A stretch of DNA of 64,000 nucleotides from Oegoconia quadripuncta (GCA_949316235.1 OX438748.1:31180836-31244835), one strand, 5' to 3'. Shown: positions 26,501 to 41,500, counted from the first letter of the stretch. Numbers and translations: made by a program. The notes: generated from the letters alone by a model not told the origin.

Positions 26501-29500
26501 GTAAGTCGATACGTCCATTTATTAGACGTTTACCCTCTTATCTTTACTTCTAGAGCGCTTACGTGATAACAAATTAGCAATCGAATACCAGCCAGGTAAG
26601 TTGCAAGTTATTAGCGATCGAAAAGAAAAAAAATTACGTGCTACGAGTTGAATCGCAACTCTTACTAATATTATAAACTATGAATTGTTTTTAAAAAAAT
26701 ATTGGTCATAACTGGTACAAATATTTTTTTAAAGTAGCCCAAATCTCTAGGGGTTTTTTTTATATTTTCGTGATATGAATTTTTTTCTTACCCGAAACCG
26801 GGCGAAAAATGGCCGCTTTTTCACATTTTTTCGATTTTCAAATAAAATAGGTCTATACCGAATCCACGTAAAACATTGTCTATGTTAAAAAAATTTATTC
26901 GTGTAATGTGTCAACCATCTGGTATTCATAATACAAGCCTAGGTGCTTAGTGTGGAACTAGATGGCGGTGTGTATATGTCCAAGGGTAGTTATTATAGAA
27001 TTATTCATTATGGGAATTGGCCATTCATAAAATTTTGAGAACTGGTCCAATAATCAGTTGCTATTGACAGAATTAATTGGGTAAAAATGTAGTGTCTATG
27101 GGCTGTGTCGTCCGTGTTTAACACTAACAGCGATTAGTATTCGTCGTGGCCCCGAAAATCATCATCAACGGCCTGTGGGTTTCTAACCCAATCCCAACTA
27201 ATATTATAAATGCGAAAGTTTGTGTATGTATGTATGTATGTATGTATGTATGTATGTATGTATGTATGTATGTATGTATGTATGTATGTATGTATGTATG
27301 TATGTATGTATGTAGGTTATCTCTTCATGCCTAAAGGCTGGACAGATTTTGTTTGAAATTTGGTTGGTAGACAAATTAGGACTTTATTGATATATACTTT
27401 TATCCCGGAAAAGTGACTATTTAATATAGGATAGGTTTTATTAGTAAGTTTCTTTTGAGTTGCCTTTATGAGGAGCCAGAATGTGTCCAAAGAAGCTCGT
27501 GTGGCTGTTCATGGCGGGGTGCTGGTTCCAACACTGACTTACGGGAGACTTACTGGCAAAAGAAGAATGAAAGTAGAATAAATGCAGTGGATATGGATCT
27601 TTGAGAAGTATGAATGGGGTGACGTTGAAAGATAGAATCAAGAATAGTGTAATTAGGGAGTTAAGCAGTGTGAATGAAGACGTAGTGACAAAGATTGAAA
27701 AAGGTATGCTGAGATGGTTTGGACATGTGGAGAGGATGAATGAAAGAAGACTTACGAAAGAGATATACGAAGCGAATGTGGATGGTAGTGTTGGTAGGGA
27801 AGACCACGACGAACGTACCATGATCAAATCGGGGATGTCTTAAAGAAAGGCCAAGTCAAGAGTACCCTAAACCGACGAGCATGTATGAACAACCTTAAGA
27901 GAGTGAAGGAAGCAGAAGAGGTGTGTCAGGATCGTAGCAAGTGGAAGTCTGTGGTGTCTGCCTAACCCCTGCGGGAAACAGGCGTGACATTATGTATGTA
28001 TGTATGCTTTTAAGTAATAGAGTGACGTAGACATATTTGGTAGTACAACAAATTCTACGCGGATGAAGTCGCTTGTAACAGCTAGTATTAAATATTGGAC
28101 GCCAGCGTCGACTTATCCTAATTACGTCGTCGACGTAGATAATTTGCGAATTCTGATTTCGAGTTAGTTTCTTCAGCTACACAATACTTCATGCAGCAGT
28201 GTTACAGAAGTTGTATAGATTTGTCTTGTTGCTGATAAATTATTTTTATAATAATTGAGCTTCTTTTTTTCCACTCAGGGTGTGCCGGAGTGCGTTCTGT
28301 TCGTAGCGCAAAGACTGACGAAATACCCGCTGCTATTGGAGCCTCTGCTGAAGACTGCCGGTGATGACGTCGGTGAGAGGGAGCTGCTGCAGAAGGCTTT
28401 ATGTGGTGTCAAGGTATTTACAGAAAACTATTCAGGAGAATTAATGTTAACACAAAACGATATTTCTGTTTTTTAGGTCTAGACCTAAAAAAATGTCGAA
28501 TAGTTGTCGAAGAATTTAAAACTTGATTTAACTACAAATTGAAAGTAAAAAGGAACGTACTCATTTCTTACACTTATTTTTTTGTGGTCGACCCTAACAA
28601 AGCTGCGCGTGTTAGACAATTTAAATTAATCAGCCAGATAAGATAAGACAGCCAGTTCCTCAAATAAGTTGGGGTTTCCGGGTCAGTACGCTTCCACCTT
28701 CGGCCTCATTTTCACTTAACATCATTGAGGTCAATGCTAACCCGTACATAAAGAAAATATCAATCTCAGCCACACCTACCACTGCTGGGTATAGGCCTCT
28801 TCTCCATTACGCCAAATCTCACGATCCTGTGTCTGTCGCATACAATGTGGTCAGATCAGTGGGGAGACGGCCGGCCCGTTGGTCTAATGACATCGTACAG
28901 TTCTCATAAATTTTACGGATCTCATTATAAATTTAAGTCTAAAAACATATTAATTATTTCTGAAGATTGATTTGCCGGTAAACGTTATTTCTAAGGCCCT
29001 ATCCTCGTGTCGAAGACCAATGCTGTTGCCTGTTGACCAAGATCACGAGATACCGAGCTTTCTTCATACATAAGTAACTGTTTTTGATTACTGGACAGAA
29101 CGAGTCTAGTCGCCGGTCACCTATCATCTACAGGAAATCTCAAGCAACGTTAACATATTCACAGGAAATCCTAGTTGACGTGGACAATCAGGTGGCAGCT
29201 AAGGAGCGCGAGGATCGCAAATTGGAGATATACCACCGGATCGATGCCAAGTCGTTCGCCAACTACCGCGGCCGCAAGTTTAAGAAGAGTGATATACTGC
29301 AGGGGAATAGAAGTCTCAGGTAAGTGTCTATAACATCGTATTTATGTGGTTTAGGAATAGCTATATCGATCCACGTATTTTGCTTATACATTTTCATTAT
29401 ATAAATAATATTAATTTGGATGACTTTGAATTTTAAAGTTCACTAGTTGATAAATCCTTAATACTATTAATGTAAAATGTATGTGCTGTAGGTGATCCTA

Positions 29501-32500
29501 ATAAATAAATATTTGTTCCCTTGATTTAAAAAGGTTGATGATTTCATTGTTACGACTTTGAAACTGGAATGTTGTATAGTGCTAAGCATCTCATTATTTG
29601 AGTGAAATAGCACATAATTATGTATGTCAAATAACCGAGCTGTGTGGGTGTAAAAGTGATTCGCAATGGTCCCTTTAAATAATGCACGACGTACGAACTA
29701 ACGGCCTGTTTTTTTTTTTGATAACTTGGCCTGCGCACTGCCTTGCGCTTTGATGAGCGGAATATATTTATTCAATCATGTTTGCGATTGAGCAATATGG
29801 AGATCTTACGACCTATTGACCCTTAAGAATTAATAAGATTGCATTAGTAAAACTTTAAAACCATTGTTGTTTTAATGTAGGTTTGAGGGCGTAGCAACGT
29901 TGATGCAGGGGCGCAGCAAGATGCAGACACTCCTCGTGATCGTGCTGACCGATGTACTGTTCTTTCTGCACGACAACAACAACAAGTATACTTTCTTCAC
30001 ACCCGATAACAAGGTAGGTATCCTTTCGCGTGCGTTATTTCGAACTAATTTAATAAAAGTTTCATAATTTAAATGTCTAATGGTTAACACTAGAACCAAA
30101 GGTGAAGTTAAACGATAAAAACAGACGTATCTAAAGTATGATTCGAACACTGTGTGAAAAAAAACCTAAACAAATAAAAAAAATATGAGAGAGTCCAGAT
30201 CTAGTATATTAAATGAAGTACAATCTAATATCTTCATGAGCTTTATATAGATAATTTACTTCCTTGTGACCACCCAAGTGGGGACCGGCTGCAGTACTTA
30301 AATAATGTTTTGTTGAATAACAATCGAAACAAAACATATTTATTGAAATGAAAATGTTACTTGTCAATACGCATGCTCCTTGCTCGAATCAACAACCAAC
30401 CATCACTTTATGGGTATTTTTTTTAATAGAAACTTACTACTCATGTAAATCATAATAGCTAACCAGTTTGTATGAAACAGCTCCTCCAAGGTTTGATATT
30501 GCGTATCTACCTTACTTAGTCGATATCACTTATTTCAGACGGGCGTAGTATCTCTAGTGAAGTTGCTGGTCCGTGAGAAAGCAGGCGCGGAGGGACGGGG
30601 GCTCTACCTTATCTGCAGCGGCCCCTCCGAACCCGAGATGTTTGAGCTCCGGGTGCACCGGCCCAAGGACATCCACGGATGGATACATGCCATCAGGTAT
30701 TGTCTCTAATATGTGTGTATGTAATTGTGAAAGCTACCATAGAACTAGGTTTAATAGCCTACTATAAATAATTTCTGACTATTTAGACGATAAGCTAGCA
30801 TCAAGCACTCGGCCTTTTATAGAATCACAATTTATGACACTAATATTTATTCAACAATAAAAGTATTTGAAAACTGAAAAACCCCACAGTAAATTTTATA
30901 CATATTTTCCGGGTGCCATGTATATTCTATCTTACGAAACAAAATATTTTTGATTTGGAATAAATGAGCATGAGGAATATATTATAACAGAGGAGCGGTG
31001 CAGAAATGTCCGGAGGAAGTAGAAGAGTCAGAGGCTGGCGCTTTGGCCATCTCAGCTGAAGAGAGGCAGCGGCAACTGGAAGCGAGGCATGAGAATATAA
31101 GACTGATTACTGGTATGTACCTTGTGCCTACTCTATATGAATACTTTATTTGACCCTCATATGTAGGTAAATAATGTATAAATATGTAATTAATTCATCA
31201 TCTTCTTGCGTTGGTCCCAATTTATTTGGGGTAAGCGCAGTACTTCTTTTTCTTCCAATCTCCTCTGTCATAAATAGGTAATTACAAAATCTAAACCACA
31301 AACCTCTTTAACGAGTATTATTTTAATCTGTTATTTTGACAGTATTACCACAATTTAAGACGTAAAATTAAATTAATTGTTTTATTCGTCAAACAGATGA
31401 GACTCCATGGTGGCACATAGAAGGTGATCCCAATATTGATGTTAACATAAAATCAATAATCATGCCTAAGTTTGCATGAGCGCATGCTATAGTACCATTT
31501 TATACATTTTTTATTCAAACTTCACCAAAGTTGTTTTATTTTCCTTTTTAACATCTATGTCATTGTATTGGAAACGTGTCCGAGTGTGGCCCTCGGTCTT
31601 CCGTCTTTATACATTAACACACTAACACGTGTGTTCAATAAAAAGTCCAACTTTAATTTAGTGTCTTCATTCCTGCATCATCAAATCACCGCTATCCTAA
31701 CGAACAGACGATTTATACAATCGTTCATTACATTACCGAACTTCGAATATTTTTTCTTGTTTCAGCTTTGAAGTAGTAATGCAACTATTAGGATTATTCG
31801 TCACACGTCAACATTTTATTTATTTAATTTCCAATGATGGCATCCACAATTTGAACAGAAGAATTCTTTTCGACGCCGATTGCCATAAAATACAATAACA
31901 ATAATAATTATTATTGTACACAAGTAAAAGGAATAGGCTGTGCCCCAGCAGTCTACAAATGTTGTGTTTGTCTCTCATAAATTTTGATTACTGATAATTA
32001 AAATTATGATTTATGTATTAATTTTAAAATGTGGTCGTTTTATTTGATCAACATTTCCTTTTATCACTAATCCTAATCGACGATCATCAATTAATAATCG
32101 GACTCGTAATATCGTTGCATCACTACTTTGAGGTAATGAGTAGTTAAAACTGCATCATTTTAAAGCATGGATAGTATTCTCGTGGCAATGTTAAACATAT
32201 GTACATGTCTTACTCCCATGTTTATACGGTATGGCGCATGCTTTTATAAACTGGAAATCTTTCGATATAGAATATTATGAGTCTTAGATAATATGCAGTG
32301 TTATTTTGTATATGTGTTTATATTTTTTAAATTGCCTTACGATGTATGAGAATAATTTACAGTTTTCATTTAATTTTAATCAAAACAAAAGTTTTATAAG
32401 TGCCACGAAAACCTGTGTCAAGGTTTACGTAGCCTGACCAATCGCTTCCTACATGAATATACATTAGGTATTATATAGGTACCTTCAAAAAGTACTTATC

Positions 32501-35500
32501 TAAAACATGGATCAACTCCAACCATTTAATATTTTTTGAGTCAACTATATCTTGCCTCATTCATGCATGACCTCTAACGAATGCTACTATTTGCAATATG
32601 CTATTTCATGAATTATGAAGTGTTTAATAAATGTTTACGTTTTTACAGAGGCGCTTAGGTCGAAGGACAGGGAACACGCTACTATATTAGAAGAGAAAAT
32701 GGCTTTACACATGAAAATGGTTGGGCATATGGGCACTTCCACGCTGGACATACCTATCATGGGTGAGTGAATCTAGAATAAATAAATATCCTTGAACATA
32801 CACACAGCGCCCTCTAGTTCCACACTGAGCAACTAATCTTGTATTATGTAGAAAATTAATATATTATTATTGTACGTCCGAAATGGACAAGCTGTTGTGT
32901 CAAAAGAAAAGAATAACATCTCCTGTACACAGTTTGACAATAAAATTCTATTCTATTTTAAAAGAAAATTATTTTATTATGAATTCGGACATTTCCTGTT
33001 TTTTTGGGAAGCTATTCGTTTTCGATTAGCGAAATTAAACAACGTCTGGCGCCGTTAGACCTTCGCTGGATGACCACTAATGACATTTTAATACAAATAT
33101 TACCTTCTTTCGAAAGGCACGTTAAATTCGGACCCGGTAGTTTTAATTGGAGGCCCTCGTTAAGCCAAGTCGATGATCGTGACCTGCAAGTTTATCTTTA
33201 TTTCTTGTATTGACATCATTTTTATCACTATTTTTCCTAAATGACGCTATATTTTTTTTTTACATATATTAGATTTTCAAAAATGTACTGTGACGAAAAG
33301 CTTAGAATATTATACTCCGTGTAATGGGTTATGCCCCATACTAGTGTGAAGAGGCTGTTCCCCAACAGTGACGTTTAAGGCTGTTGATGATGACTGTTTT
33401 GCCTCATTGCAGGCATCAACACGGTGTTCCCCGGTGGGCTGGTGTTCCCAGACTATCTCCGTCTCGCCGCGCCCACGCCCGACACGCATACTCTGTGGCA
33501 GGACGTCTGTAAGGTCGTCAAGGTAAACTTTCATTGTTTTAACCTCTGACGTAGCGAGAACAGTTTTACAAGTTTGATGCTTATGTATCTGTGTATCTGT
33601 GACATTGTAGCGTGGAAACGGTTTTTTTTTTGTTTTCGAAAGCTGATGGTTGTCACGTTTTTCTTAGGTATGTTTGATGGAAATCTGTTAAGCCGTTTTG
33701 AAGATAGCTTTTAACATCGATATTACAATCATACATAAGTCGTGCTAAAGGCCGTGACGTTATGTACTACTCTGTGTAAAAAGTATCGGGAATATGTCAA
33801 TAAAAAGACCCGCGTAAAAGAGGTCGTTCTAATTTTTTTACTGCATGTTGGTAGCACTGTACTGATTTAGCGCGCAAAATTTGAGCGGGATCTGTCATTT
33901 AATTTGTTTTAAACTACACTTTTTGTTGGTCATAGTTTTGAGTCCTCGGCGATTTTTACAATGGAAAATATTGTTGAACAAAGAGTGTGCCTTAAATTTT
34001 GTGTTTCAAATGATATTTCATGTGGTGAATCACTAAAAATGTTGCGAAATACCTACGGCGAATCGTGTATATCGAAAACAAGGGCTTATGAATGGTATAA
34101 GGCTTTTAAAGAAGGCCGAGAAGTAGTAGTAGACTTGCCTCGTTCTGGTAGACCTTCAACCGCTACGACCAAAGAAAACATCGACAGAATCAAGAAGCTA
34201 GTGCTCGAAAATCGACGTATGAGTCTGAGAGAGTTGGCTAGTGAGGTGAACATATCTTTTAAGTCCGTCCACAACATTCTCATTGACATTTTAGGCATGA
34301 AACGCGTCGCCGCTCGACTAGTTCCAAAAGAGCTCAATTTTGTTCAAAAAGCGCAGCGAAAGCATGTCGCTGAAGACATGGTTTCCCGAGCTTCTACGGA
34401 TCCGACCTTTATGAAACGTATAATAACTGGCGACGAGACATGGGTTTATGAGTACGACATGCAAACAAGCCAACAGTCTTCAGAATGGCGTCTCGAAAAC
34501 GAGCCGAAACCCAAAAAACCGCGGCAAAGTCGCTCCAAAATCAAGGTGATGCTGACAGTTTTTTTTGACTACCGTGGTGTGGTTCACTCCGAATTCCTTC
34601 CAGAGGGAGAAACAGTGAATAAAGAATATTATTTAGGCGTCATGAAGCGTTTGCGTGAGAGTATCCGCCGAAAACGTCCAGATTTGTGGCAACACAACTC
34701 ATGGATGCTGCACCATGATAATGCACCATCACACACAGCCATTATAGTGAAAGAGTTTTTAGCGAAAAATTCAACAAAAGTTCTCGACCAAGCACCGTAT
34801 TCACCTGATATGGCTCCGTCTGACTTTTTTTTATTTCCCAAGTTAAAATTACCACTTCGAGGAAAACGTTTTGAGTCGATAGAAGCCATAAAAGAAAATT
34901 CGCTGAATGAGCTAAAGGCCATACCGCAAATAGCCTATGAAAAATGTATGGAAGACTGGGTGAAGCGGTGGAGATGTTGTATTGCAAGCGATGGGGCCTA
35001 CTTTGAAGGCGATAAAATAAATTTAGATGAATAATTTGTATTTTTTGTTTTATTGACAAATTCCCGATACTTAGTACACTGAATGTATGTGTATTTTTTT
35101 TTTTCGTTTTTCTCATTGATTTATGTACTACGTCGTGCGAAAAAATCTTTTTCCTGCTTTTCTTAGTAAATAAAACGGCGCCATCTCTTAGAATCCGCGA
35201 GAACTAATTAGGACTCCTAAGAAAAAATTGACAAAACTTAGATTATAGGTAAATAATCTAAGGGCCAAAAACAATACCGGGCACAACACAATTTTTTTAG
35301 TCTGCTCACAACCTATAAATCAGTCGCATAAATTTGCAAGAAAATTACAACATTTATTAGAACAAATATGAGTTTTACGAGTAATACTTTATGTTTGTCG
35401 TATGTTTTTGGTCACATTTCAATGGAAAAGTTACAACAAATCAGCATTTGATACGACAGTTCGCGAACGAAGTCAGTGTTAGACTGAGTTACCATTGGTG

Positions 35501-38500
35501 TACAATTTGATTTGACCTAAAAAGCCGGTCATTGACACGATGCGCTTGTGTCATAGCATTAATTATAATATTTTGTATTTTCATAGACTTTATTTCAGTA
35601 TTATTTCGGCCTTTATCGTCATGATTTTCCTAGTTCAGGCACTAGTGTTACATTTGCAATACAAACATGATGGTGCTGCGCGTGGTTGCGTTGTCTGGCT
35701 CAAGAAGTCCACGGAAGACCAGCGTCGTGGTATCCAACTGGTACCTCGGCATATGCTGAGTGGATGCCTTTTCGGTGCCACGTAGATATTTATTATATAT
35801 TTTGCTGGTATTTAAGATTATTGTTTAGTTTACGATATCTGACACGAATAAATACTTTTTCTTTCTTTCAATTCAGTATTATCAGGTAGATTCTATGTTT
35901 CAATGTACCATTTGAATTAATAAATATATATTTGATTTCCCTAGCACCCCCTAACCATAACGTGAACTTTGTATAGTAGCAGAGACGATCGGACTGTGAC
36001 ACTCATTCAGCATCTTACAATTGGTACCAAACTCCCGTTTTAGCGCCAAGGAAGTGGTACCATTTTGATTGTTTCAATGACCCGGTCCGGTCCCTACTAG
36101 GGATACAAAATTACGTAATTTTGCCGAAAAAGCTGGTAAATTACGGGAATTTTACGGATATAAATTACGGTAAAATTACCTGCGATTTATGACATTTTAA
36201 ATCATTATGCGACGTTGCCGATTAGTGTAGTCCGCCATATTGTGCGGCATATGCGCTATCGCCGTTCCGCTGTTGGTGGGCGACTGAGCAACCGGCGATT
36301 AGTTGAGTTGATTTTATCCGGCAGATTATACGCCCATGATTAATCATAATGTTTAATCTAAAACTGCCTTGTTTTTTGAAAATTATGTCACGAAAACTTA
36401 GCGCTATCTGTTGCATGGACACGGAACTTTTATGAAGTAAAAACACAATGCTGCCGCCGCATTTTCCTGCAGGAACGCTAATTTTACCGCTTTACATTCC
36501 TAGTTGTAAATGGAGGGAGCCTGTTCTTAAGGGTCTCCGATTAAACTAAATACAATGAAACTCAAGGAGCTGAAGAGCTTTTATAACCGCACTCGGACAA
36601 GTATATCTGCGATGTGGGGAGGTAGTGAAAGAAACTCTTTTCTTGAACAACGCTGTAGTAGTTTTACCGTGTTATTCATATTTACAAACGCTTTATAAAC
36701 CCGTTTTAGTTAAAGGAAGATTTTGTCGCTGTCGTTCATAAGGAAATGTTGCAATGAAAGAAAGTGACAAAACATATTTTAACTAAAACAGGCTTATAAA
36801 GCGTTGGTAAATTTTTATGAATAAGAGGGTTATTCTATTGTCTTACAACTTCTTATACTAACGTACCTACGTGCTAATATCAAACACTAACTTATCTATA
36901 CATAATCTCCTCCGTTAACCGCCTCCGTGGCTCAAGGTAAACAACATTGGGTTTACGATTCGGAGGTCGCGGGTTAGATCCCCAGCGGGGTACACGTTTA
37001 AGTACGCGGTTTGGTTGGTGGTAGGGCATTTTAAATGTCCGCCTGGCTAGCTACCACCATCTTATCTAAATCTGCCGCCAAGCAGCAATGTTAATAGCAT
37101 TGTTGTGTTCCGGTTGTCAGAGATAAGATAGCCAGTCTCCCAAATGTGTTGGGGTTTCCGGGTCAGTACGCTTCTACCTTCGACCTCATCTTCACTTAAC
37201 ATCAGGTGTGATTGAGGTCAAGTACCAACCCGTTGTGCAAAAAAAAAATCTAGTCTATTTCCTTAATTTACGGACACGCCGATCATACCAATTCCATCAC
37301 GTGCCCATCTAAAGCTACTTACACACTACAAATCTACAAGCTGACAAAATCATAAAAGGAACAAACTTATATCATAATTAGTATAAAAGTAAACTATCTA
37401 GAAAAGGTTGGGTGGTGAAGCTGGCCGTCACCATCGCTAGTCCGTCACACTCTCCCGCCATTTTACTCGGTAGGTGTAATCAGGTTACAAGTTTATTGAA
37501 AGGTTATTGTTTATATTTGTGTCAAAATAGGCGCATTTTTCATTGAAAATTGAAGAGCTTACAAGTCTTTTCAGCTCTTTATAATAAGCTCTTTGTGAGT
37601 CCAATCCAGTCTTGCGATATCTACTGTATGCCTCATCTCGTGTTTTCATCATTTCTTTAATATTATACGTGATCCAGGGATATCTACGTTCCTTTAAATA
37701 TACAGATTTTATTGGAGCATGGACCTCAAATAAAAATAGCATATTCAAGATATACAAGTCTGTCATTACATTAACATCAGTCACGGATGAAATCTAGTTC
37801 CACTCCATTTTTAAAACATCAGATTTAAAAGTTTCATTATCTATGTCCTTCGGTGGTCTATAATCGATACGATAAATTTTTGAGGCGATTTTTCTTTATT
37901 AATGTTCAACTGGCATGTTAGTTTGTGTGTCGTTTATTGGGTCAAATAAAATTTTTCTATTGTAAGTGTGCGGGTGGTTGTGCAGGACGCGCTGGAGGTG
38001 TCGTCGGGGTCGTGGGGCGCGGGCGGCGCGCTGGGCCGCAGCACCAGCTCGGCGGGGGAGCGCCACTCCGCCGCCTACGAGAGCCCCGCGCTGCCGCGCC
38101 GCGCCGACACCTTCGCCGGGTTCGACGCCTCGCGCCACCGCGGTGCGTACCCCTCGCTGCCCCTCCGGGCCTACTGCCGGAGGGTTGGCATTACTGCCGT
38201 TTGCATTTCAATGGCTACACGGGGAAGTGGGAAACTTCTTAACTAACGTGCTAGTTACATCTAAGGCTAGTTCTGCATGCATTAATTTAACAGATCTAAT
38301 TTCTAATTAGAATTTGAACTTGCAGAGCGTGGTCAAAACGCAATGAATACAGCCAATGAGTAGAACAAATAATATATTAATATTTTCAATAAACTTGATA
38401 GATAGAAACAAAAAGCACACACAGTCAACAATAATAAAAACAGTTTCCTAGCAACCTACCAATCTAACAAGTAAGGTGTCTAGCATATAGGTTGTACAAC

Positions 38501-41500
38501 GCACTAACATAATCTATTTCAATATCTTCTCTCGTTGCAAACCTATTCGCTCACAAAGTTTGGTAAGTCTCGGACGAGCCAATGGCTTAGTAAGCATGTC
38601 TGCCAATTGCTCTTCGCTAGTCACTTTACAAACAGTTAGCTCTCCTTCAGTCACAAGCTCTCTGACAAAGAAATGCCTGGTCCGAATATGTTTCGTTCTC
38701 CGATGATATTCCGGATTCTCTGCTAACTTCAGAGCAGCTTCATTGTCCACTTGAAGGCTAGGTTTCTGTTTTAATTCCACTAGACAGCTTAATAATCTAG
38801 TAAGCCAAATGCATTCTCTAGCGCCTTCGCTAGCTGCAACTACTTCCGCTTCTGTTGTTGAGATTGCAACACTGCATTGTCTCTGGCTTAACCATGAAAT
38901 TGGTCCACCTGCATACATGCATAGCACACCTGATGTTGATCTGCCGGTAGTAATATCACCGCCGTGATCAGCATCACTATAGCACTCTAAGATGCCTTTT
39001 TTGTAATCTCTCTTGTAGAGCATTCCAAGATTGGTAGTGTACTGCACATATCTTAAAATTCTTTTAAGTTTCAGGCAGTCACTTCCAATCTTGGAATACT
39101 CTAAAAGAGAGATTACAAAAAAGGCATCTTAGAGTGCTATAGTGATGCTGATCACGGCGGTGATATTACTACCGGCAGATCAACATCAGGTGTGCTATGC
39201 ATGTATGCAGGTGGACCAATTTCATGGTTAAGCCAGAGACAATGCAGTGTTGCAATCTCAACAACAGAAGCGGAAGTAGTTGAGATTGCAACACTGCATT
39301 GTCTCTGGCTTAACCATGAAATTGGTCCACCTGGTAGCAGAGCGTGGTTCAAAACGCAATGAATACAGCCAATGAGTAGAACAAATAATATATTAATATT
39401 TTCAATAAACTTGATAGATAGAAACAAAAAGCACACATAGTCAACAATAATAAAAACAGTTTCCTAGCAACCTACCAATCTAACAAGTAAGGTGTCTAGC
39501 ATATAGGTTGTACAACGCACTAACATAATCTATTTCAATAATTAGAAGTCTAATTTAACAGATGATGTTACTTATAAAATGTAATGACCAGTGAAACTGT
39601 TTCTCTAATATGGAAATTTTGGCAGCCACGATGCGGGTCTAGCCTAGTGTGGACGCTACAGCGATGTATAATTATCAAATCAAATCAAAATATTTTATTT
39701 CGAATAATTCCATATTAGGTTAGTAAGTCTTAGTTTATGTTAGTATAAAATTGGTCATACAACAATAATAAATATAAATGTCAAAAATCAAATGTCATCT
39801 AGAAGTTACTACCCACTAAAATCGCTGTCCAGTGGCTAGCAATAGGACACTCCTGTTTGCCTCCCACCACCCTCAGGACATTGTTAGTGCTGCCGCACAC
39901 TCTACTCATCAACGAGACCACTTTCTGTATGTATGGTCCTTTTTGGTAAATAAACATCTTATCTTATCTATCTATCTATCTATCTTATCTTTTCCTACTT
40001 ACACATCCTATTCCATTCTTTAATCACGTAGGGCACCGACTACCTTCAGTAGGCGCCGTGTCGAGTACCACTGGTGATCCTGGCTTACAGGAGTTACAGT
40101 GGGAGGAGTGTGGAGGCGGGATCTGCCCATATATACTGTACGGTTTACGTATAAGTTACTTTTATATATTTTATTGAAGTTTTTTTTATTATGCGATTTA
40201 GCCCAGACATTCAAAAAATTTTCAAGTGAAAATTTGTAAATATATTCAATTTTCCAAATAAAAAACAAATTTGGAAATAGCTATAGAATCGTAGGAGTTG
40301 GTACATATGATTAATGAAGAAAAAAATCTCTAATTTGATATGTAAAGACCTAATATATACAACGTTAGTCGGAAAGGGGGTACTAAGCCGAAAGTTGGTT
40401 ATAGTGTCATCGATAAGTGTTTTATTGCCAATTAGATAAACGCATATTTTTGTTTCCATACAAAGTTATTAAATTATTTAATTTAAGAAAATTTGTACAA
40501 CCCTATAATTCATGAATGAAAAGAGACAAAGTAATCGACGCCCAAAATGACGCGGACCCCGCCCATTTTGCCCTGCGTGTGCGTCGGGTCCGTCAAACGC
40601 GCCGCCGTCTGTTGACACGGGCCGCCCGCCCTTTGACACGCGCCGCCCGCCCTTTGTCGGGCACCGACATAGCGTGTGCCGTCGGAAGTTACCGAAATGT
40701 GGATTACGTGTATGGCGGGATTATGGGTGACCAGAGCCCCATACATTCCATAAAATTTTCATGAACTTCATAAGTGCATAACCAGTTCCACCTCAAACTA
40801 TTGAAATTTTGTATTGACGGCAAATAATTATTCCAGAAATCCCCACTGAATCATCCAGGTAAACAAAGCAACTGTGTTAAATGTTTTCAAACACGTCGGC
40901 CCAACAAAGACACAGACAGACATAGGCTTCAAGGTTATTACATATTTTTTATGTAACGGGGCTTAAAAACTACTTTTAGTTTGAAATCAAAGTTTACCTA
41001 CCTAAAGATTTTAATCGTTTGAGCTGTTACTGGATACGCATTTTCTACCACCATCTTATCTAAAACTGCCTCCACGCAGCAATGTTAATAGCATTGTTGT
41101 GTTCCGGTTGTCAGAGATAAGATAGCCAGTCCCCCAAATGTGTTGGGGTTTCCGGGTCAGTACGTTTCCACCTTCGACCTCATTTTCACTTAACATCAGG
41201 TGTGATTGAGGGCAAGTACAAACCCGTTGTGCATAAAAAAAAATACGCGTTTTCGAACCTTACTATACCTAGGTACCTAGCCTAGGTTTTTAACAAGAAT
41301 GATGGTTTAATTTTTAATGAAACAACTAACCTTTTCTGATGATGACGTTGTTATTCCGTACGTAACACAAACACGCGCTGCCTTTGTGTCCACATAACTA
41401 CACAAGTTGTAGCACTCTTTGTAATCAAGCTTCTCGAGCTTCCATAAGTACCTACGTGATCACGTCTTCCTACACAATTCATATCGTAGTATTTTTGATT

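Larger units (their letters stand above)
27195..28086 (+). mobile_element. Helitron-like repeat with TATG array, split by a LINE fragment
   Basis: It begins AATATTATAAATGCGAAAGT, runs into about 24 TATG units (27222-27314), continues with GGCTGGACAGATTTTGTTTG, and resumes after the LINE piece to end CGCGGATGAAGTCGCTTGTA and CAGCTAGTA. The ends match the repeat at 21213-21415. Confidence 0.6.
38322..39540 (-). mobile_element. Scrambled copia-type LTR retrotransposon remnant
   Basis: Two direct copies of about 190-204 bp (38322-38524 and 39337-39540) flank RNase H sequence. In the minus direction the repeat begins TGTTAGTGCG and, at the right copy, ends CTACCA, as an LTR should. Both copies keep the same 15 bases of internal DNA before the LTR, so the right one is not an ordinary 5' LTR. 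The inside contains inverted duplications (39087-39332). Gag, protease, integrase and most of RT are missing. Confidence 0.75.

Noticed and set aside
2429..33522. RhoGEF2/LARG (PDZ-RhoGEF) identity
   Set aside because: First considered because of the DH-PH core, but no PDZ or RGS-like domain is present and the DH blocks (CSRH, GVPEC) fit the GEF-H1/AKAP13 group better.
40516..40764. 82-codon Arg/Ala-rich frame in the GC island
   Set aside because: Explained by composition and a short direct repeat; no motif or splice evidence.
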